Shown here piece by piece: positions 8,397 to 17,353 of a stretch of DNA of 64,000 bases. The DNA is from Micromonospora ferruginea (lineage in GTDB: Bacteria; Actinomycetota; Actinomycetes; Mycobacteriales; Micromonosporaceae): positions 4,285,001-4,349,000 of the forward strand of contig NZ_CP059322.2 in NCBI RefSeq assembly GCF_013694245.2, in the 5' to 3' direction. Position 1 is the first letter of the stretch. Each line of letters opens with the position of its first letter. Below the pieces are notes generated by a model. That model was not told where the DNA came from and searched no databases. It saw only the letters and a list, made by a program, of their open reading frames with translations. The position numbers and the translations under genes were made by a program.

Positions 8397-8678
8397 TCAC
8401 TCCTTCTCGGTGAACCCGAACTGGACGACGCCCTCGTCGTCGACGACCGCGTCGACCGCGGTGTCGTTGAGCAGCTCGGCGGCGTCGGAGTCCAGGAAGA
8501 TCCGCGCCCCTTCGGTGTCCACCACCTGGTCGCCCTGCACGGGCTCGGGCACCAGCTCGATGGAGAGCGACCCGGCCTCGGTGTCGGCGGCGATCCGCAG
8601 GCCGCCCGCCTCGGCGAGATCCTCCTGGGCGGCGAGGTCACGGATCACCAGCACGGCGTTGTCGGTCATGGTCAGCAT
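8397..8678 (-). CDS. HesB/IscA-like protein lacking all cysteines
   Basis: 93 residues from an ATG preceded by AGGAG. The sequence follows the A-type Fe-S carrier fold (AAQEDLAEAGGLRIA, SIELVPEP, ARIFLDSDAAELLND), but it has no cysteine, whereas genuine carriers use three for cluster binding. It therefore cannot bind a cluster in the usual way and may be a degenerate or repurposed member. Such Cys-less HesB-like proteins are often annotated as Fe-S assembly proteins in actinomycetes. It stands alone, with its 3' end 1 bp from the beta-family stop. Confidence 0.78.
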   Translation of the reverse strand: MLTMTDNAVLVIRDLAAQEDLAEAGGLRIAADTEAGSLSIELVPEPVQGDQVVDTEGARIFLDSDAAELLNDTAVDAVVDDEGVVQFGFTEKE

Positions 8679-8924
8679 GGCGGAACTCCTCATGGCTGGG
8701 TGCGGAAGGTTCGCGGGCGGCTCGGCCCACGCGGTCGGCTCACGGCCGGCGGAAGCGGACGAAACAGTGTTCGCCGCGCGGAAGCGGGGCGGTCGGACGG
8801 CCCCTCCCCACCCACCGTGCCCGCTGCCGATGGATCCGTCAAATAGAGCCGGGTGATCGGCCAGCACCGGCGTGAACAGGGGTTTTTGCCTCCGGGGCGT
8901 CCGCCGGCTCCCTAAGCTCGGGGT

Positions 8925-9641
8925 ATGGACGACCCGCGCAGGTACGTCGCCGAGTTCCTCGGCTCACTGCTGCTGATCTTCTTCGGTGTGGGCAGCGCCG
9001 TCTTCGCCCGCGTCCAGGGTGGCGTGGTGGTGGTCGCCCTGGCCTTCGGGTTCACCATGCTGGCGCTGGTCTACACGATGGGGCCGCTCTCCGGCAGCCA
9101 CATCAACCCGGCGGTGACGTTGGGCGTGCTGCTCTCCGGGAAGATCTCCCCGCTGGGCGCGGTGGCGTACTGGATCGCGCAGTTCGCCGGCGCCACGGTC
9201 GCCGCGTTCGTGATCTGGGCGCTCACCCGGTGGGGTGACGTGGAAGACCAGACCGGTGCGCTCGGCACCAACGGGTACGGCGCGCACATCAACCTGGGTG
9301 GCGCCGCCGTGCTGGAGACGGTGCTGACGTTCCTCTTCGTCCTGGTGGTGCTGGTGGTGACCGGTCGCGGTGAGCACGCCGCGTTCGCCGGGGTGCCGAT
9401 CGGCCTGGCCCTGGCCGCCGCGCACCTGGTCGGCCTCACCCTGGACGGGACCTCGGTGAATCCGGCGCGGTCGTTCGGCCCGGCGTTGTTCGAGGGCGGG
9501 GCCGCGCTGCGCCAGCTCTGGGTGTTCATCGTCTTCCCGCTGTTGGGGGGCGCGCTCGCCGCCCTGGTCGCGCCGCTGATCCTGCGGCCCGGCGCGGGCG
9601 GGCGGGGGCCGGCGGAACGGGTGGCCACCCCGCGACCGTGA
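8925..9641 (+). CDS. MIP-family aquaporin or glycerol channel
   Basis: 238 residues with six predicted TM helices and both NPA half-helix motifs: SHINPAVTLG (first) and TSVNPARSFG (second). The residues after the second NPA (R, S, F, G) and the short extracellular loops favour a water-selective AqpZ-like channel over a glycerol facilitator, but this is inference. It is a single gene, 246 bp from the divergent HesB-like gene; the gap holds promoters for both and I see nothing else in it. Confidence 0.9.
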   Translation: MDDPRRYVAEFLGSLLLIFFGVGSAVFARVQGGVVVVALAFGFTMLALVYTMGPLSGSHINPAVTLGVLLSGKISPLGAVAYWIAQFAGATVAAFVIWALTRWGDVEDQTGALGTNGYGAHINLGGAAVLETVLTFLFVLVVLVVTGRGEHAAFAGVPIGLALAAAHLVGLTLDGTSVNPARSFGPALFEGGAALRQLWVFIVFPLLGGALAALVAPLILRPGAGGRGPAERVATPRP

Positions 9642-9704
9642 GCCTGACGAAAACTTTCGCTCTGGGACCTATCCCGCAGGAAAGCTCCATGGCAGCATCG
9701 GCGC

Positions 9705-11288
9705 ATGCATCGTCGTCTCTTTCCTCGGGCCCTCGCGGCGTTGGTGCTGGTCGCCACCGCGGCCACCGCCGGCGCCCCGAACGCCACGGCCGAAGCGCCC
9801 ACCCCGGCGCAGACCCGGCTGCACGCGACCATCGACGCGGTCCTCGCCGACAGCCGGCTCGACGGTGCGCAGGCGGGCGTGGTGGTGGTGGACACCGCCA
9901 CCGGCCGCACGCTCTACGACCGCAACGGCAACCGGCGGCTCGTCCCCGCCTCCAACACCAAGCTGCTCACCTCGACCGCGGCGATGGAACTGCTCGGTCC
10001 CGGCCACCGCTTCACCACCGACGTCAGCGCAGGCGGGCCGCGCCGCGCCGGGCTGCTCTCCGGCGACCTCTACCTGCGCGGCGGCGGTGACCCGACCATG
10101 CTCGCGGCGGACTACGACCGGCTCGCCGCGCAGGTCGCCGACGCCGGCGTACGGGTGGTGACCGGCAACCTGGTCGCCGACGACACCCGCTACGACCGCA
10201 GCCGGCTCGGTCCGGACTGGACCTGGGACGACGAGCCCTACTACTACGCGGCGCAGGTGTCCGCGCTGACCGTCGCGCCGGACACCGACTACGACGCCGG
10301 CACCGTGATCGTCAACGTGGCGCCGGGCACCCGGGCCGGCACCCGGCCGAAGATCTCGATGACGCCGGACAACGGTTGGCTGCGCGTCGACAACCGGGCC
10401 GAGACCGTCGCCGGTGGCGAGACCAGCATCTCGATCGAGCGGGAGCACGGCGGCAACACCGTCGTGGTGACCGGCCAGATCGCCGCCGGTCAGGCCATCG
10501 AGAGCGACTGGGTGACGGTCTGGGAACCGACCGGGTACGCCGCCGACGTCTTCCGCTCCGCCCTGCGCCGGCACGGCGTGCGCGTGCTGGGCCGGACCGT
10601 GCTCGGCACGGCCACCCCGGACACCGCCCGACCGTTGGCCCGGCACGACTCGATGCCGCTGGCCGACCTGATGGTGCCGTTCCTGAAGCTCTCCAACAAC
10701 GGGCACGCCGAGGTGCTCACCAAGGAACTGGGTCGGGTGCTCTCCGGCTCCGGCACCTGGTCCGCCGGCCTGACCGCGATCGGCGAGTACGTCGGCGACA
10801 CCGGGATGGACACCGGCACGCTGCGCCAGCGCGACGGGTCCGGGCTGTCCCGCCGCAACCTGATCCCGCCGGCCCAGTTCGTCACGCTGCTCTCGGCGGT
10901 CCGCGCCGAACCCTGGTTCGACACCTGGTACGCGGCCCTGCCGGTGGCCGGCAACGCCGACCGCTTCGTCGGCGGGACGCTGCGCAGCCGGATGGCCGGC
11001 ACCGCCGCCGCGAACAACGTGCACGCCAAGACCGGCAGCCTGACCGGGGTCTCCGGCCTCTCCGGCTACGTCACCGACGCCGACGGCCGGCTGCTGGCCT
11101 TCTCGATCGTCCTCAACAACTACCTGACCTCGTCGGTCAAGGGGCTGGAGGACCAGATCGCGATCGCGCTGGCCTCGTACTCCGAGAAGGAGACCGCGAC
11201 GGCCCGGCGGACGGTGCCGGTGGCGCCGGACTCGCCGCGCGTGCCGGAGGGTCGGGAGTGCTCCTGGGTCAAGCCGGTCCGCTGCTGA
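9705..11288 (+). CDS. dacB: D-alanyl-D-alanine carboxypeptidase/endopeptidase, PBP4 (S13)
   Basis: 527 residues. Signal peptide (1-29), then the three penicillin-binding motifs of the S13 family: S83-x-x-K86 in ASNTKLL, SNN in LKLSNNGHAE, and KTG in HAKTGSLTG. Between motifs 1 and 2 lies the family-typical ~180-residue insert. It acts outside the membrane, trimming or cutting peptidoglycan cross-bridges. The C-terminal ~30 residues end in a short Cys-containing tail. A hairpin follows at 11299 before the convergent small gene. Confidence 0.92.
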   Translation: MHRRLFPRALAALVLVATAATAGAPNATAEAPTPAQTRLHATIDAVLADSRLDGAQAGVVVVDTATGRTLYDRNGNRRLVPASNTKLLTSTAAMELLGPGHRFTTDVSAGGPRRAGLLSGDLYLRGGGDPTMLAADYDRLAAQVADAGVRVVTGNLVADDTRYDRSRLGPDWTWDDEPYYYAAQVSALTVAPDTDYDAGTVIVNVAPGTRAGTRPKISMTPDNGWLRVDNRAETVAGGETSISIEREHGGNTVVVTGQIAAGQAIESDWVTVWEPTGYAADVFRSALRRHGVRVLGRTVLGTATPDTARPLARHDSMPLADLMVPFLKLSNNGHAEVLTKELGRVLSGSGTWSAGLTAIGEYVGDTGMDTGTLRQRDGSGLSRRNLIPPAQFVTLLSAVRAEPWFDTWYAALPVAGNADRFVGGTLRSRMAGTAAANNVHAKTGSLTGVSGLSGYVTDADGRLLAFSIVLNNYLTSSVKGLEDQIAIALASYSEKETATARRTVPVAPDSPRVPEGRECSWVKPVRC

Positions 11289-11298
11289 CCGGTCCGTG

Positions 11299-11326
11299 CC
11301 GGCCCGGCGTTCAGGCGCCGGGCCGG
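11299..11326. terminator. Bidirectional hairpin between convergent genes
   Basis: Perfect 11-bp stem (11299-11309 with 11316-11326) and a 6-nt loop, just after the dacB stop. It overlaps the last codons of the convergent minus-strand gene. Confidence 0.65.
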
Positions 11327-11622
11327 TACGGGCGCGGGGTGGCCGTCGGGTCACCCCGCTCGACCAGCGCGTCGATCTCGGCCGCCGGCAGCCCACGCAG
11401 CGCGAGCACCCGCCGCCCCCAGCGGTGCAGCCGGCACGGGTGCGGGCTGGCGTCGTTGCGGCAGATGGTCCCGCCCGACCAGGTCCGTGGCGCGTGCACC
11501 ACCACCGCCCGCACCGCGAACTGGACGTCCTCGACCGTCACGTACGGCGGCAGCGGGATGTCCCGCAGCACACCGCCGTCGGCGGGCTGACGGGCGAGGG
11601 TTACGGACGCGGGGCGGCTCAT
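11311..11622 (-). CDS. Small CR-x6-PCRL-x-RWG protein, paralogue 1
   Basis: 103 residues from an ATG preceded by GGAGG. The core is YVTVEDVQFAVRAVVVH..W..G followed by C54-R-x6-P-C63-R-L-H-R-W-G. The same layout recurs in two other proteins of this window (19549-20085 and 63522-63734), so this is a genuine paralogous family. The two cysteines with flanking arginines and tryptophan suggest a redox or metal site, but no function is known to me. A short Pro/Arg tail follows. No operon partner; the next gene upstream is a separate DUF1330 gene. Confidence 0.72.
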   Translation of the reverse strand: MSRPASVTLARQPADGGVLRDIPLPPYVTVEDVQFAVRAVVVHAPRTWSGGTICRNDASPHPCRLHRWGRRVLALRGLPAAEIDALVERGDPTATPRPYRPGA

Positions 11623-11713
11623 CGGGTCGAACCTCCACAGGGGATGGTCGGGCGGGACATCGGAAACGTACGACGCCCGGCCCGACCCGCGACGGACAAA
11701 CTGTCCCGGCGGC

Positions 11714-12055
11714 TCAGCCGAGCGAGGCCCGCATCCGGGCGGCGGTGCGCGTGGCGTCGTAGTCCGGGCCCACCCCGTCCAGGATGATGGTGTCGCCCTC
11801 GATGTTGCGCGTCCGCAACGGCAGGATCTTCTGGTACGCGGCGGACGCGTACCAGGCGCGGGCCCGCTCGACGTCGGGGAACTCGACGATGACCACGGTC
11901 CCCGGCCACCGTCCCTCCAGGACCTCGGGCTCGGCCCCGTGCACCCGGAACCGCCCACCGAACGGCGCGAACGTCGACTGCACCTTCTCGATGTACTCCA
12001 GGATCTCCTCGTTGAGCTGCGCGGGACGCAGGCTGGCGAGCGCGAAAGCGGGCAT
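11714..12055 (-). CDS. DUF1330-type ferredoxin-like protein
   Basis: 113 residues from an ATG preceded by GGGGAGG. It matches the DUF1330 pattern: paired beta-alpha-beta motifs (EEILEYIEKVQSTFAPFGGRF), the strand-turn VVIVEFPDVERARAWYAS, and AAYQKILPLR followed by TIILDG. The fold is a dimeric alpha/beta barrel like antibiotic monooxygenases. The reaction is unknown. It has 91 bp of spacing to the downstream small gene, so co-transcription is possible but not obvious. Confidence 0.85.
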   Translation of the reverse strand: MPAFALASLRPAQLNEEILEYIEKVQSTFAPFGGRFRVHGAEPEVLEGRWPGTVVIVEFPDVERARAWYASAAYQKILPLRTRNIEGDTIILDGVGPDYDATRTAARMRASLG

Positions 12056-12157
12056 GGTGTCCTCCCCGGTGAGCGGCGCCGGTGTGCCGGCGCGGCAGGT
12101 GCCACCGATTCTGCGCGGGCGGGCCGCACCGGGTCGATTACCCGGGAGGTAACGGCG

Positions 12158-13033
12158 TCAGCGCAACGCGACGGCCTGGAGGCTGACGTTGCCGCACTGC
12201 CCGAGCGACTCCTCCACGGTCCAGCTCAGCGTCAGCTTCGCGCCGCGTGGCGCCCGGAACCGCACGGTGAAGTCGGCGGTCAGCGCGGTGTGCGGGTCCT
12301 CCATCCGGACGGTGCTGGCCGGGCCGTCGGCCACCCGCACGTCGAGCCGACCGCGGGCCATCCAGAGCCCGGCGTAGAGGTGCACCGTGCGCGGCTGGCC
12401 GTTGCCGGCCACGGTCAGCCGGAAACCGCTGCCCCGGTCGCAGGTGTAGACCCCGGACGTGGTGCCGCTGGCCGAGGCCACCGGGGCGCCGTCACGCCAG
12501 GCGTACTCCTCCGGGTTGTTGCTGTAGCTCTCCCGCTTGCCCCGGCCACCCTCGTCCCGGATCTCGCCGGAACCGCCCCGCTTGCGGACCGTGCGGTCGG
12601 CGCCGAGCAGGCCCCACTGGACCCAGTCGACGGTGCCCACGGCGGTCAGGTCGACCGAGGCGGGCACCTCGGCGCGGCTGACCGCCACGGTCGGCGGCGC
12701 CACCGAGGTCGGCGCCACGGTGGACGGGGAGGGACTGGGCGACGGCGGGCGCTGGCGGGGGCGTAGCCCGGGGGTGGCGACCGCGCCGTCGCCCTCGCTC
12801 GGCAGCCCGACCCGGCCGGTCGGCGCCACCGGCAGGACCGCGCTCTCCTCGCGGGGCGTGTCGTGCCGCTCGGTGCCGAGATAGACCACCACCGCCGCCA
12901 GGCAGAGGACCGCGGCCAGGGCCTCCAGCAGCATCCGCCGCCGGCGCCGCAGCCGGCGCAGCCCGGACCTGGTGTGCGGGCGCCCCTCCCGGTGCGAGCC
13001 GGTGCCGGTCCGCGAACGGTCCTCCTCGCCCAC
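12158..13033 (-). CDS. Membrane-anchored surface protein, paralogue A
   Basis: 291 residues from a GTG with GGAGGG upstream. Features: a basic N-terminal cytoplasmic tail with an R-rich cluster; one TM (~35-55); a Pro/Ser linker (PSPSPSPS); then a beta-sandwich-like extracellular domain (~120-291). That domain contains DWVQWGLLGAD, RTVHLYAGLW and a C-terminal LTLSWTVEE...VSLQAVALR strand pair. The architecture and motif order match the next gene upstream, so the two are paralogues. The domain looks like a carbohydrate- or ligand-binding jelly roll; that is inference. Confidence 0.7.
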   Translation of the reverse strand: MGEEDRSRTGTGSHREGRPHTRSGLRRLRRRRRMLLEALAAVLCLAAVVVYLGTERHDTPREESAVLPVAPTGRVGLPSEGDGAVATPGLRPRQRPPSPSPSPSTVAPTSVAPPTVAVSRAEVPASVDLTAVGTVDWVQWGLLGADRTVRKRGGSGEIRDEGGRGKRESYSNNPEEYAWRDGAPVASASGTTSGVYTCDRGSGFRLTVAGNGQPRTVHLYAGLWMARGRLDVRVADGPASTVRMEDPHTALTADFTVRFRAPRGAKLTLSWTVEESLGQCGNVSLQAVALR

Positions 13034-13177
13034 CAAACCCTCCGCTTCGTGTCACGCCGCGCCACCGGGAGCGGCCGGAGCGCGACCGGCTCCACGGTGT
13101 CACCGGCCGGTCGTTTGCGCCATATGTGAGCCGACGGGCGTTTCCAGTTCGTTACCAAGCGGTAGTCGCGCGGCCGG

Positions 13178-14437
13178 TCAGCTTACCGTGATCGCCTCGA
13201 GCGACACCCCGTCGTTCTGCCCGCCGGTGACCGTGAGCGCCCGCCAACTGATCAGCAGCCGCTGGTCACGGGGCGTTCGGAAGTGGATGACGTACTGGTA
13301 GAAGCGGTCGCCCCGGGCGAGGGCCACCTCCCGGACGGCGGGGTCGCCGCCACCGGAGAGCGAGACGTCGAGCCGGGCCCCGGCCGAGAACGTGCCGACG
13401 AACAGCCGGACGGTCCGCAGGTCACCGCTGCCGGCCACGGCGAGCGAGAAGGACTTCCCGGCGCCGCGCTGGAAGACACCCGCACGGGTGCCCGCCTCCC
13501 GGGCCGTCGGGGTGCCGTCGGTCCAGGTCAGCCCGGACACCCCGGCGTTGTGTTCCAGCCGCGCGCCGCCCGGGTCCTGGATCTCCCCGGTGCCGCGCTG
13601 CTTGCGCTGGACGCTGTCCGCGCCCGTCCCGCCCCAGTGCCGCCAGTCCCGCGTACCGAGCAGGCTGAGCGACACCGCCGCCGGCACCGCCTGCTGGTCC
13701 ACATTGAGCAGCGGCCCGCCGGGCAACGCCGGCGCGCCGCTCGCCGGCACGACCGTGGGCGGCGCCGCGGTCGGCGCCGGCGTCGGATCCGTCGGCGCGG
13801 CCGCCGGCACGCCGGCACGGCGCTGGGGTGACGCCGGCGGCCGCGCCGAGTACGCCAGCGCCGCCACCGACACGCTCAGCGCCACGACGGCCAGCACCAC
13901 CCGCCGCCGGTGCCGCCGGGCCCGGGCCGCGCCCACCCGGGTGGCCGGGCTCTCCGCGCCGGACCCGGCCGTCGCCCCGGCTCCACCCGACACCCTGGTG
14001 TACGCCGTGCGCAGCCGGCTCGACCCCCCACGTACCCGGGTCGCGAGCGCGACGACCGGCCCGGCCACCCGCGCGCCGAGGCTCTCCGAGGCGGTGTGAC
14101 GGCCGGGCGCGACCGGCGTCGCTCCCCCACCCACCGGCGGCCGGGCGCCGGTCGACCGCAGCGCGCCCGAGGGCCAGGAGGCGTCCCGGTCCGGTCCCGC
14201 CGGTGGCCAGGCGGACGCCGAGCCGGCCGTCCCGAGCCCGGTCGGAGCGGGTCCGGTCGGAGCGGGTCCGGTCGGAGCGGGTACGGCGGGTGCGGGCCCG
14301 ACGGTCGCGGCGGGGTCCGGATCCCCGGGCAGGCGGCGCGGGCCGGCGGGCGGCGGCGCGGCGTCAGACCCGTCCCGCACGGCGGGCAGCCAGCCACCGA
14401 CCCGGATCCCCGACTGCGTGATGTCGTCCTCAGCCAA
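13178..14437 (-). CDS. Membrane-anchored surface protein, paralogue B
   Basis: 419 residues starting at TTG with GGGAGG six bases upstream. It has a long disordered Pro/Ala/Gly-rich cytoplasmic region (~1-165) with short PTGPAPTG repeats, a TM (~180-197), a Pro/Ala linker, and an extracellular domain (~245-419). Motifs shared with paralogue A are SLLGTRDWRHWGG, RTVRLFVGTFSAGARLDVS and LLISWRALT. The cytoplasmic region could scaffold partners. A 40-bp palindrome lies 160-200 bp upstream of the start. Confidence 0.7.
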   Translation of the reverse strand: MAEDDITQSGIRVGGWLPAVRDGSDAAPPPAGPRRLPGDPDPAATVGPAPAVPAPTGPAPTGPAPTGLGTAGSASAWPPAGPDRDASWPSGALRSTGARPPVGGGATPVAPGRHTASESLGARVAGPVVALATRVRGGSSRLRTAYTRVSGGAGATAGSGAESPATRVGAARARRHRRRVVLAVVALSVSVAALAYSARPPASPQRRAGVPAAAPTDPTPAPTAAPPTVVPASGAPALPGGPLLNVDQQAVPAAVSLSLLGTRDWRHWGGTGADSVQRKQRGTGEIQDPGGARLEHNAGVSGLTWTDGTPTAREAGTRAGVFQRGAGKSFSLAVAGSGDLRTVRLFVGTFSAGARLDVSLSGGGDPAVREVALARGDRFYQYVIHFRTPRDQRLLISWRALTVTGGQNDGVSLEAITVS

Positions 14438-14596
14438 TGCCCCTCCCTCGGCCGCAGACGCGGGCGGCCATCACCGTGGCTCGCCGCAGGGCAGGATGAC
14501 ACATGCTTCGATCATCGAGAAGCCGTCGAAGCGCACCAATTTTTCGCCCGGCCGGTTCGGGCGCGTCCCGTCGGGGAGAAACGTTGCGTGTAAACC

Positions 14597-14636
14597 GTTA
14601 TACCTGAGGGTCATAATGATGACTCCGAGGTATAAC
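14597..14636. promoter_or_regulatory. 40-bp AT-rich imperfect palindrome
   Basis: Two 18-bp arms (14597-14614 and 14619-14636) match at 15 of 18 positions, with perfect outer halves GTTATACCT/AGGTATAAC and inner halves GTCAT/ATGAC. It is strikingly AT-rich in a GC-rich setting and lies upstream of paralogue B, so an operator is the simplest reading. The rest of the 324-bp gap shows no gene. Confidence 0.5.
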
Positions 14637-14761
14637 GCTCCCAGGTGGAGCCCTTCGCTGCTGGCGTGAGGCCGGGCCGAAGCGGCGTCCGACCAACGCG
14701 ACGGCCGGGTCGGCGAGTGGGGCCGGCCGAAGCGGCGGAGGCGACCGCCGGGCAGGGCGGG

Positions 14762-15355
14762 TCAGCCGACCTGGAAACCCAGCGCCTGCGCCAGCGTGAC
14801 GGCCTGCGCCACGTCGACCCGCGCCCCGGCGCGGGCGACCTCGGCCGGGTCGAGCGTGGACAGGTCACTGCCGCGCAGGTCGGCGCGGGTCAGTTTGGCG
14901 CCGCGCCACTGGGCGCCGGACAGGTCGACGCCGGTGAGCACCGCGCCGGTCAGATCGGCTCCGGTCAGGTCGGCCTCGCGCATCCGCGCGTCGGTGATCC
15001 GCGCCCCGCGCAGGTCGGCCCCGGGCAGGGCGACGAAGGACCAGTCGCCCCCGTCGATCCGCAGCGGGCGCAGGTCGCACCGGTCGAAGCTGCTGCCGAC
15101 CAGCTTGCAGCCGGTGAACTCGGCCTCGAACAGGTTGCAGCGGGTGAACGTGCACCTGGTGAACGCCGAGTCGGTGTGCCGGGAGGCGTTGAACGCCACG
15201 TTGCCGAAGACGCACTCGGTGAAGATCGCGCCCCGGCTGACCGCCTCGGTGAGGTCGACCTGGAAGAACTCGCAGCGGACGAAGTGCCGGTCGACCAGTT
15301 CTTCGGCGTACCAGTCCTGGTGGCGGTAGGTGACGTCCTCGGCGAGCTCCGGCAT
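14762..15355 (-). CDS. Pentapeptide-repeat protein
   Basis: 197 residues from an ATG (MPELAEDVTY); a GTG 10 codons upstream is the alternative. Residues ~25-165 consist of consecutive five-residue coils of the A(D/N)LXX type: FTRCTFTRCNLFEAEFTG, ADLRGARI, ADLTGADLTGAVLTGVDLSGA. Such proteins fold as right-handed quadrilateral beta-helices. Some (Qnr/MfpA-like) mimic DNA and protect gyrase; others have no known role. The N-terminal EELVDRHFVRCEFFQVDLTEA pattern is common in actinobacterial members. No operon partner. Confidence 0.88.
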   Translation of the reverse strand: MPELAEDVTYRHQDWYAEELVDRHFVRCEFFQVDLTEAVSRGAIFTECVFGNVAFNASRHTDSAFTRCTFTRCNLFEAEFTGCKLVGSSFDRCDLRPLRIDGGDWSFVALPGADLRGARITDARMREADLTGADLTGAVLTGVDLSGAQWRGAKLTRADLRGSDLSTLDPAEVARAGARVDVAQAVTLAQALGFQVG

Positions 15356-15420
15356 GCCGCCGACACTAGTGTGGCCGGCGGACACTTCCGGCTCGCCGTA
15401 CCGGCGGGTAGGTTCGCGGC

Positions 15421-16653
15421 GTGAGCGTCGTAGTGAGCACCGACCCCGGCCGCCTCGGCTTCGACCCCGCCCGGCTGGCGCGGATCGACGAGCACTTCGC
15501 CCGTTACGTCGATGACGGTCGGCTCGCCGGCTGGCAGATCGTCGTCACCCGGCGGGGCGAGATCGCCCACTCCGCCACCTACGGGCAGCGTGACCGGGAG
15601 GCCGGCACGCCGGTGGAGTCGGACACGCTCTGGCGCATCTACTCGATGACCAAGCCGATCACCTCGGTCGCCGCGATGATGCTCTGGGAGGAGGGCCGGT
15701 TCGAGCTGAACGACCCGGTCAGCCGTTGGCTGCCGGAGTTCGCCGACGTCCGGGTCTACGACCGGGGCTCGGTGCTCAAGCCGTACACCGTGCCGGCGAC
15801 CGAGCCGATCCGCATCTGGCACCTGCTCACCCACACCGCCGGCCTCACGTACGGCTTCGCCCAGGTCTCGGTGGTCGACGGCCTCTACCGGGCGGCCGGC
15901 TTCGACCTGGGCGTGCCGCCGGGCACCGACCTGGCCGCGGCCTCGGCCGGCCTGGCCCGGCTGCCGCTGCTCTTCCAGCCCGGGACGAGCTGGAACTACG
16001 GCGTCTCCACCGACGTGCTGGGCCGACTGGTCGAGGTGATCTCCGGGCAGTCGCTGGCCGCGTTCTTCACCGAGCGGATCCTGCGTCCGCTCGGCATGAC
16101 CGACACCCGCTGGTGGGCGGAACCGGCCGACGCCAAGCGGCTGGCCGCGCTCTACGCCCCGCACCCGGCGACCGGCCAGGCGGTACGCGCCGACAGGATC
16201 GGCCAGGCCGCGCTGGCGGAGCCGAGCTGGCACTCCGGCGGCGGGGGGCTGGTCTCCACCGCCGCCGACTACCACCGCTTCACCCAGTTCCTGCTGCGCG
16301 GCGGCGAGTTGGACGGGGTACGCCTGCTCGGCCCCCGCACGCTGCGCTTCATGACCCGCAACCACCTGCCCGGCGGTCGGGACCTCGCCTCGTTCTCCCC
16401 GGAGGGGTTCAGCGAGACCGTCCTCGACGGGATCGGCTTCGGGCTGGGCTTCGCCGTGGTGCTGGACCCGGTGCCGTCGCGGGTGCCCAGCAGCGTGGGC
16501 GAGTTCTACTGGGGCGGCATGGCCAGCACCGCGTTCTGGGTGGACCCGGTGGAGGAGATCACGGCGCTGCTCTTCACCCAGCTCATGCCGTCGAGCACCT
16601 ACCCGCTGCGCAGCCAGTTGCGCCAGCTCGTCTACTCGGCGCTCGTCGACTGA
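15421..16653 (+). CDS. Beta-lactamase-fold serine hydrolase (class C/esterase type)
   Basis: 410 residues from GTG. The class C beta-lactamase/DD-peptidase fold is shown by S75-x-x-K78 in YSMTKP, a tyrosine motif in WNYGVSTDVLG, and W-H-S-G-G in place of KTG. No signal peptide is seen, so it is probably a cytosolic esterase or lactonase-type hydrolase (EstB/LovD-like), not a resistance enzyme. It is divergent from the pentapeptide gene with 65 bp between starts. Confidence 0.87.
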   Translation: MSVVVSTDPGRLGFDPARLARIDEHFARYVDDGRLAGWQIVVTRRGEIAHSATYGQRDREAGTPVESDTLWRIYSMTKPITSVAAMMLWEEGRFELNDPVSRWLPEFADVRVYDRGSVLKPYTVPATEPIRIWHLLTHTAGLTYGFAQVSVVDGLYRAAGFDLGVPPGTDLAAASAGLARLPLLFQPGTSWNYGVSTDVLGRLVEVISGQSLAAFFTERILRPLGMTDTRWWAEPADAKRLAALYAPHPATGQAVRADRIGQAALAEPSWHSGGGGLVSTAADYHRFTQFLLRGGELDGVRLLGPRTLRFMTRNHLPGGRDLASFSPEGFSETVLDGIGFGLGFAVVLDPVPSRVPSSVGEFYWGGMASTAFWVDPVEEITALLFTQLMPSSTYPLRSQLRQLVYSALVD

Positions 16654-16711
16654 GGGGCCGGTTCCGGCGGAACGGCACCCGCCCGGCGGCCCGCTGCCTA
16701 GCCTGTGAGGC

Positions 16712-17353
16712 ATGAGCGACATCGTCGTGTTCGGCGCCGGCGGGACGGCCGGCTCCCGGATCGCCGCCGAGGCCGTCGAGCGGGGGCACCGGGTCACCGC
16801 GGCGGTACGCCGTCCGGAGGCGGTCGGCTACCTGCCGCCCGGCGTACGCACGGTGACCGGTGACGCGACCTCGGCGCGGAGCGTACGCGAGCTGGCCGAG
16901 GGTGCGGACGTGCTGGTGGTGGCGATCGGCGGTGGCGAGCGTGACCTGTGGCGCGACGCGGCGCGGACGCTCGTCGACGCGCTCCGGGAGCTGCCCGACC
17001 CGCCCCGGGTGATCCATGTCGGCGGCGGCGCGACGCTGCTCACGCCGAACGGCACCCGGTTCCTGGACGAGCCGGACTTCCCGGCCGAATACCGGGACTC
17101 GGCGCAGGGGCAGGCCGACGCCCTGGAGTTCTACCGCTCCTCGGCCGACGGGGTGACCTGGACGTACGTCTCCCCGCCGCCGCTGGAGTTCCACCCCGGC
17201 GAGCGGACCGGGCACTACCGCACCGGCACCGACCACCCGGTGACCGACGCGCAGGGCCGTTCGGTGCTCACCTACGAGGACCTGGCGGTGGCGATCGTCG
17301 ACGAGATCGAGAACCCGAGGTTCGGCAACGCGCGGTTCACCGCCGCGTACTGA
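16712..17353 (+). CDS. NAD(P)-binding atypical SDR (NmrA/YwnB-like)
   Basis: 213 residues. The N-terminal Rossmann signature is FGAGGTAGSRIAAEA, followed by VRRPEAV typical of extended or atypical SDRs. The catalytic Tyr-Lys pair of classical SDRs is not evident. The C-terminal TYEDLAVAIVDEIENPRFGNARFT is typical of the NAD(P)H-binding YwnB group. The role is unknown. It abuts the convergent PPOX gene, whose stop is the next base. Confidence 0.87.
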   Translation: MSDIVVFGAGGTAGSRIAAEAVERGHRVTAAVRRPEAVGYLPPGVRTVTGDATSARSVRELAEGADVLVVAIGGGERDLWRDAARTLVDALRELPDPPRVIHVGGGATLLTPNGTRFLDEPDFPAEYRDSAQGQADALEFYRSSADGVTWTYVSPPPLEFHPGERTGHYRTGTDHPVTDAQGRSVLTYEDLAVAIVDEIENPRFGNARFTAAY

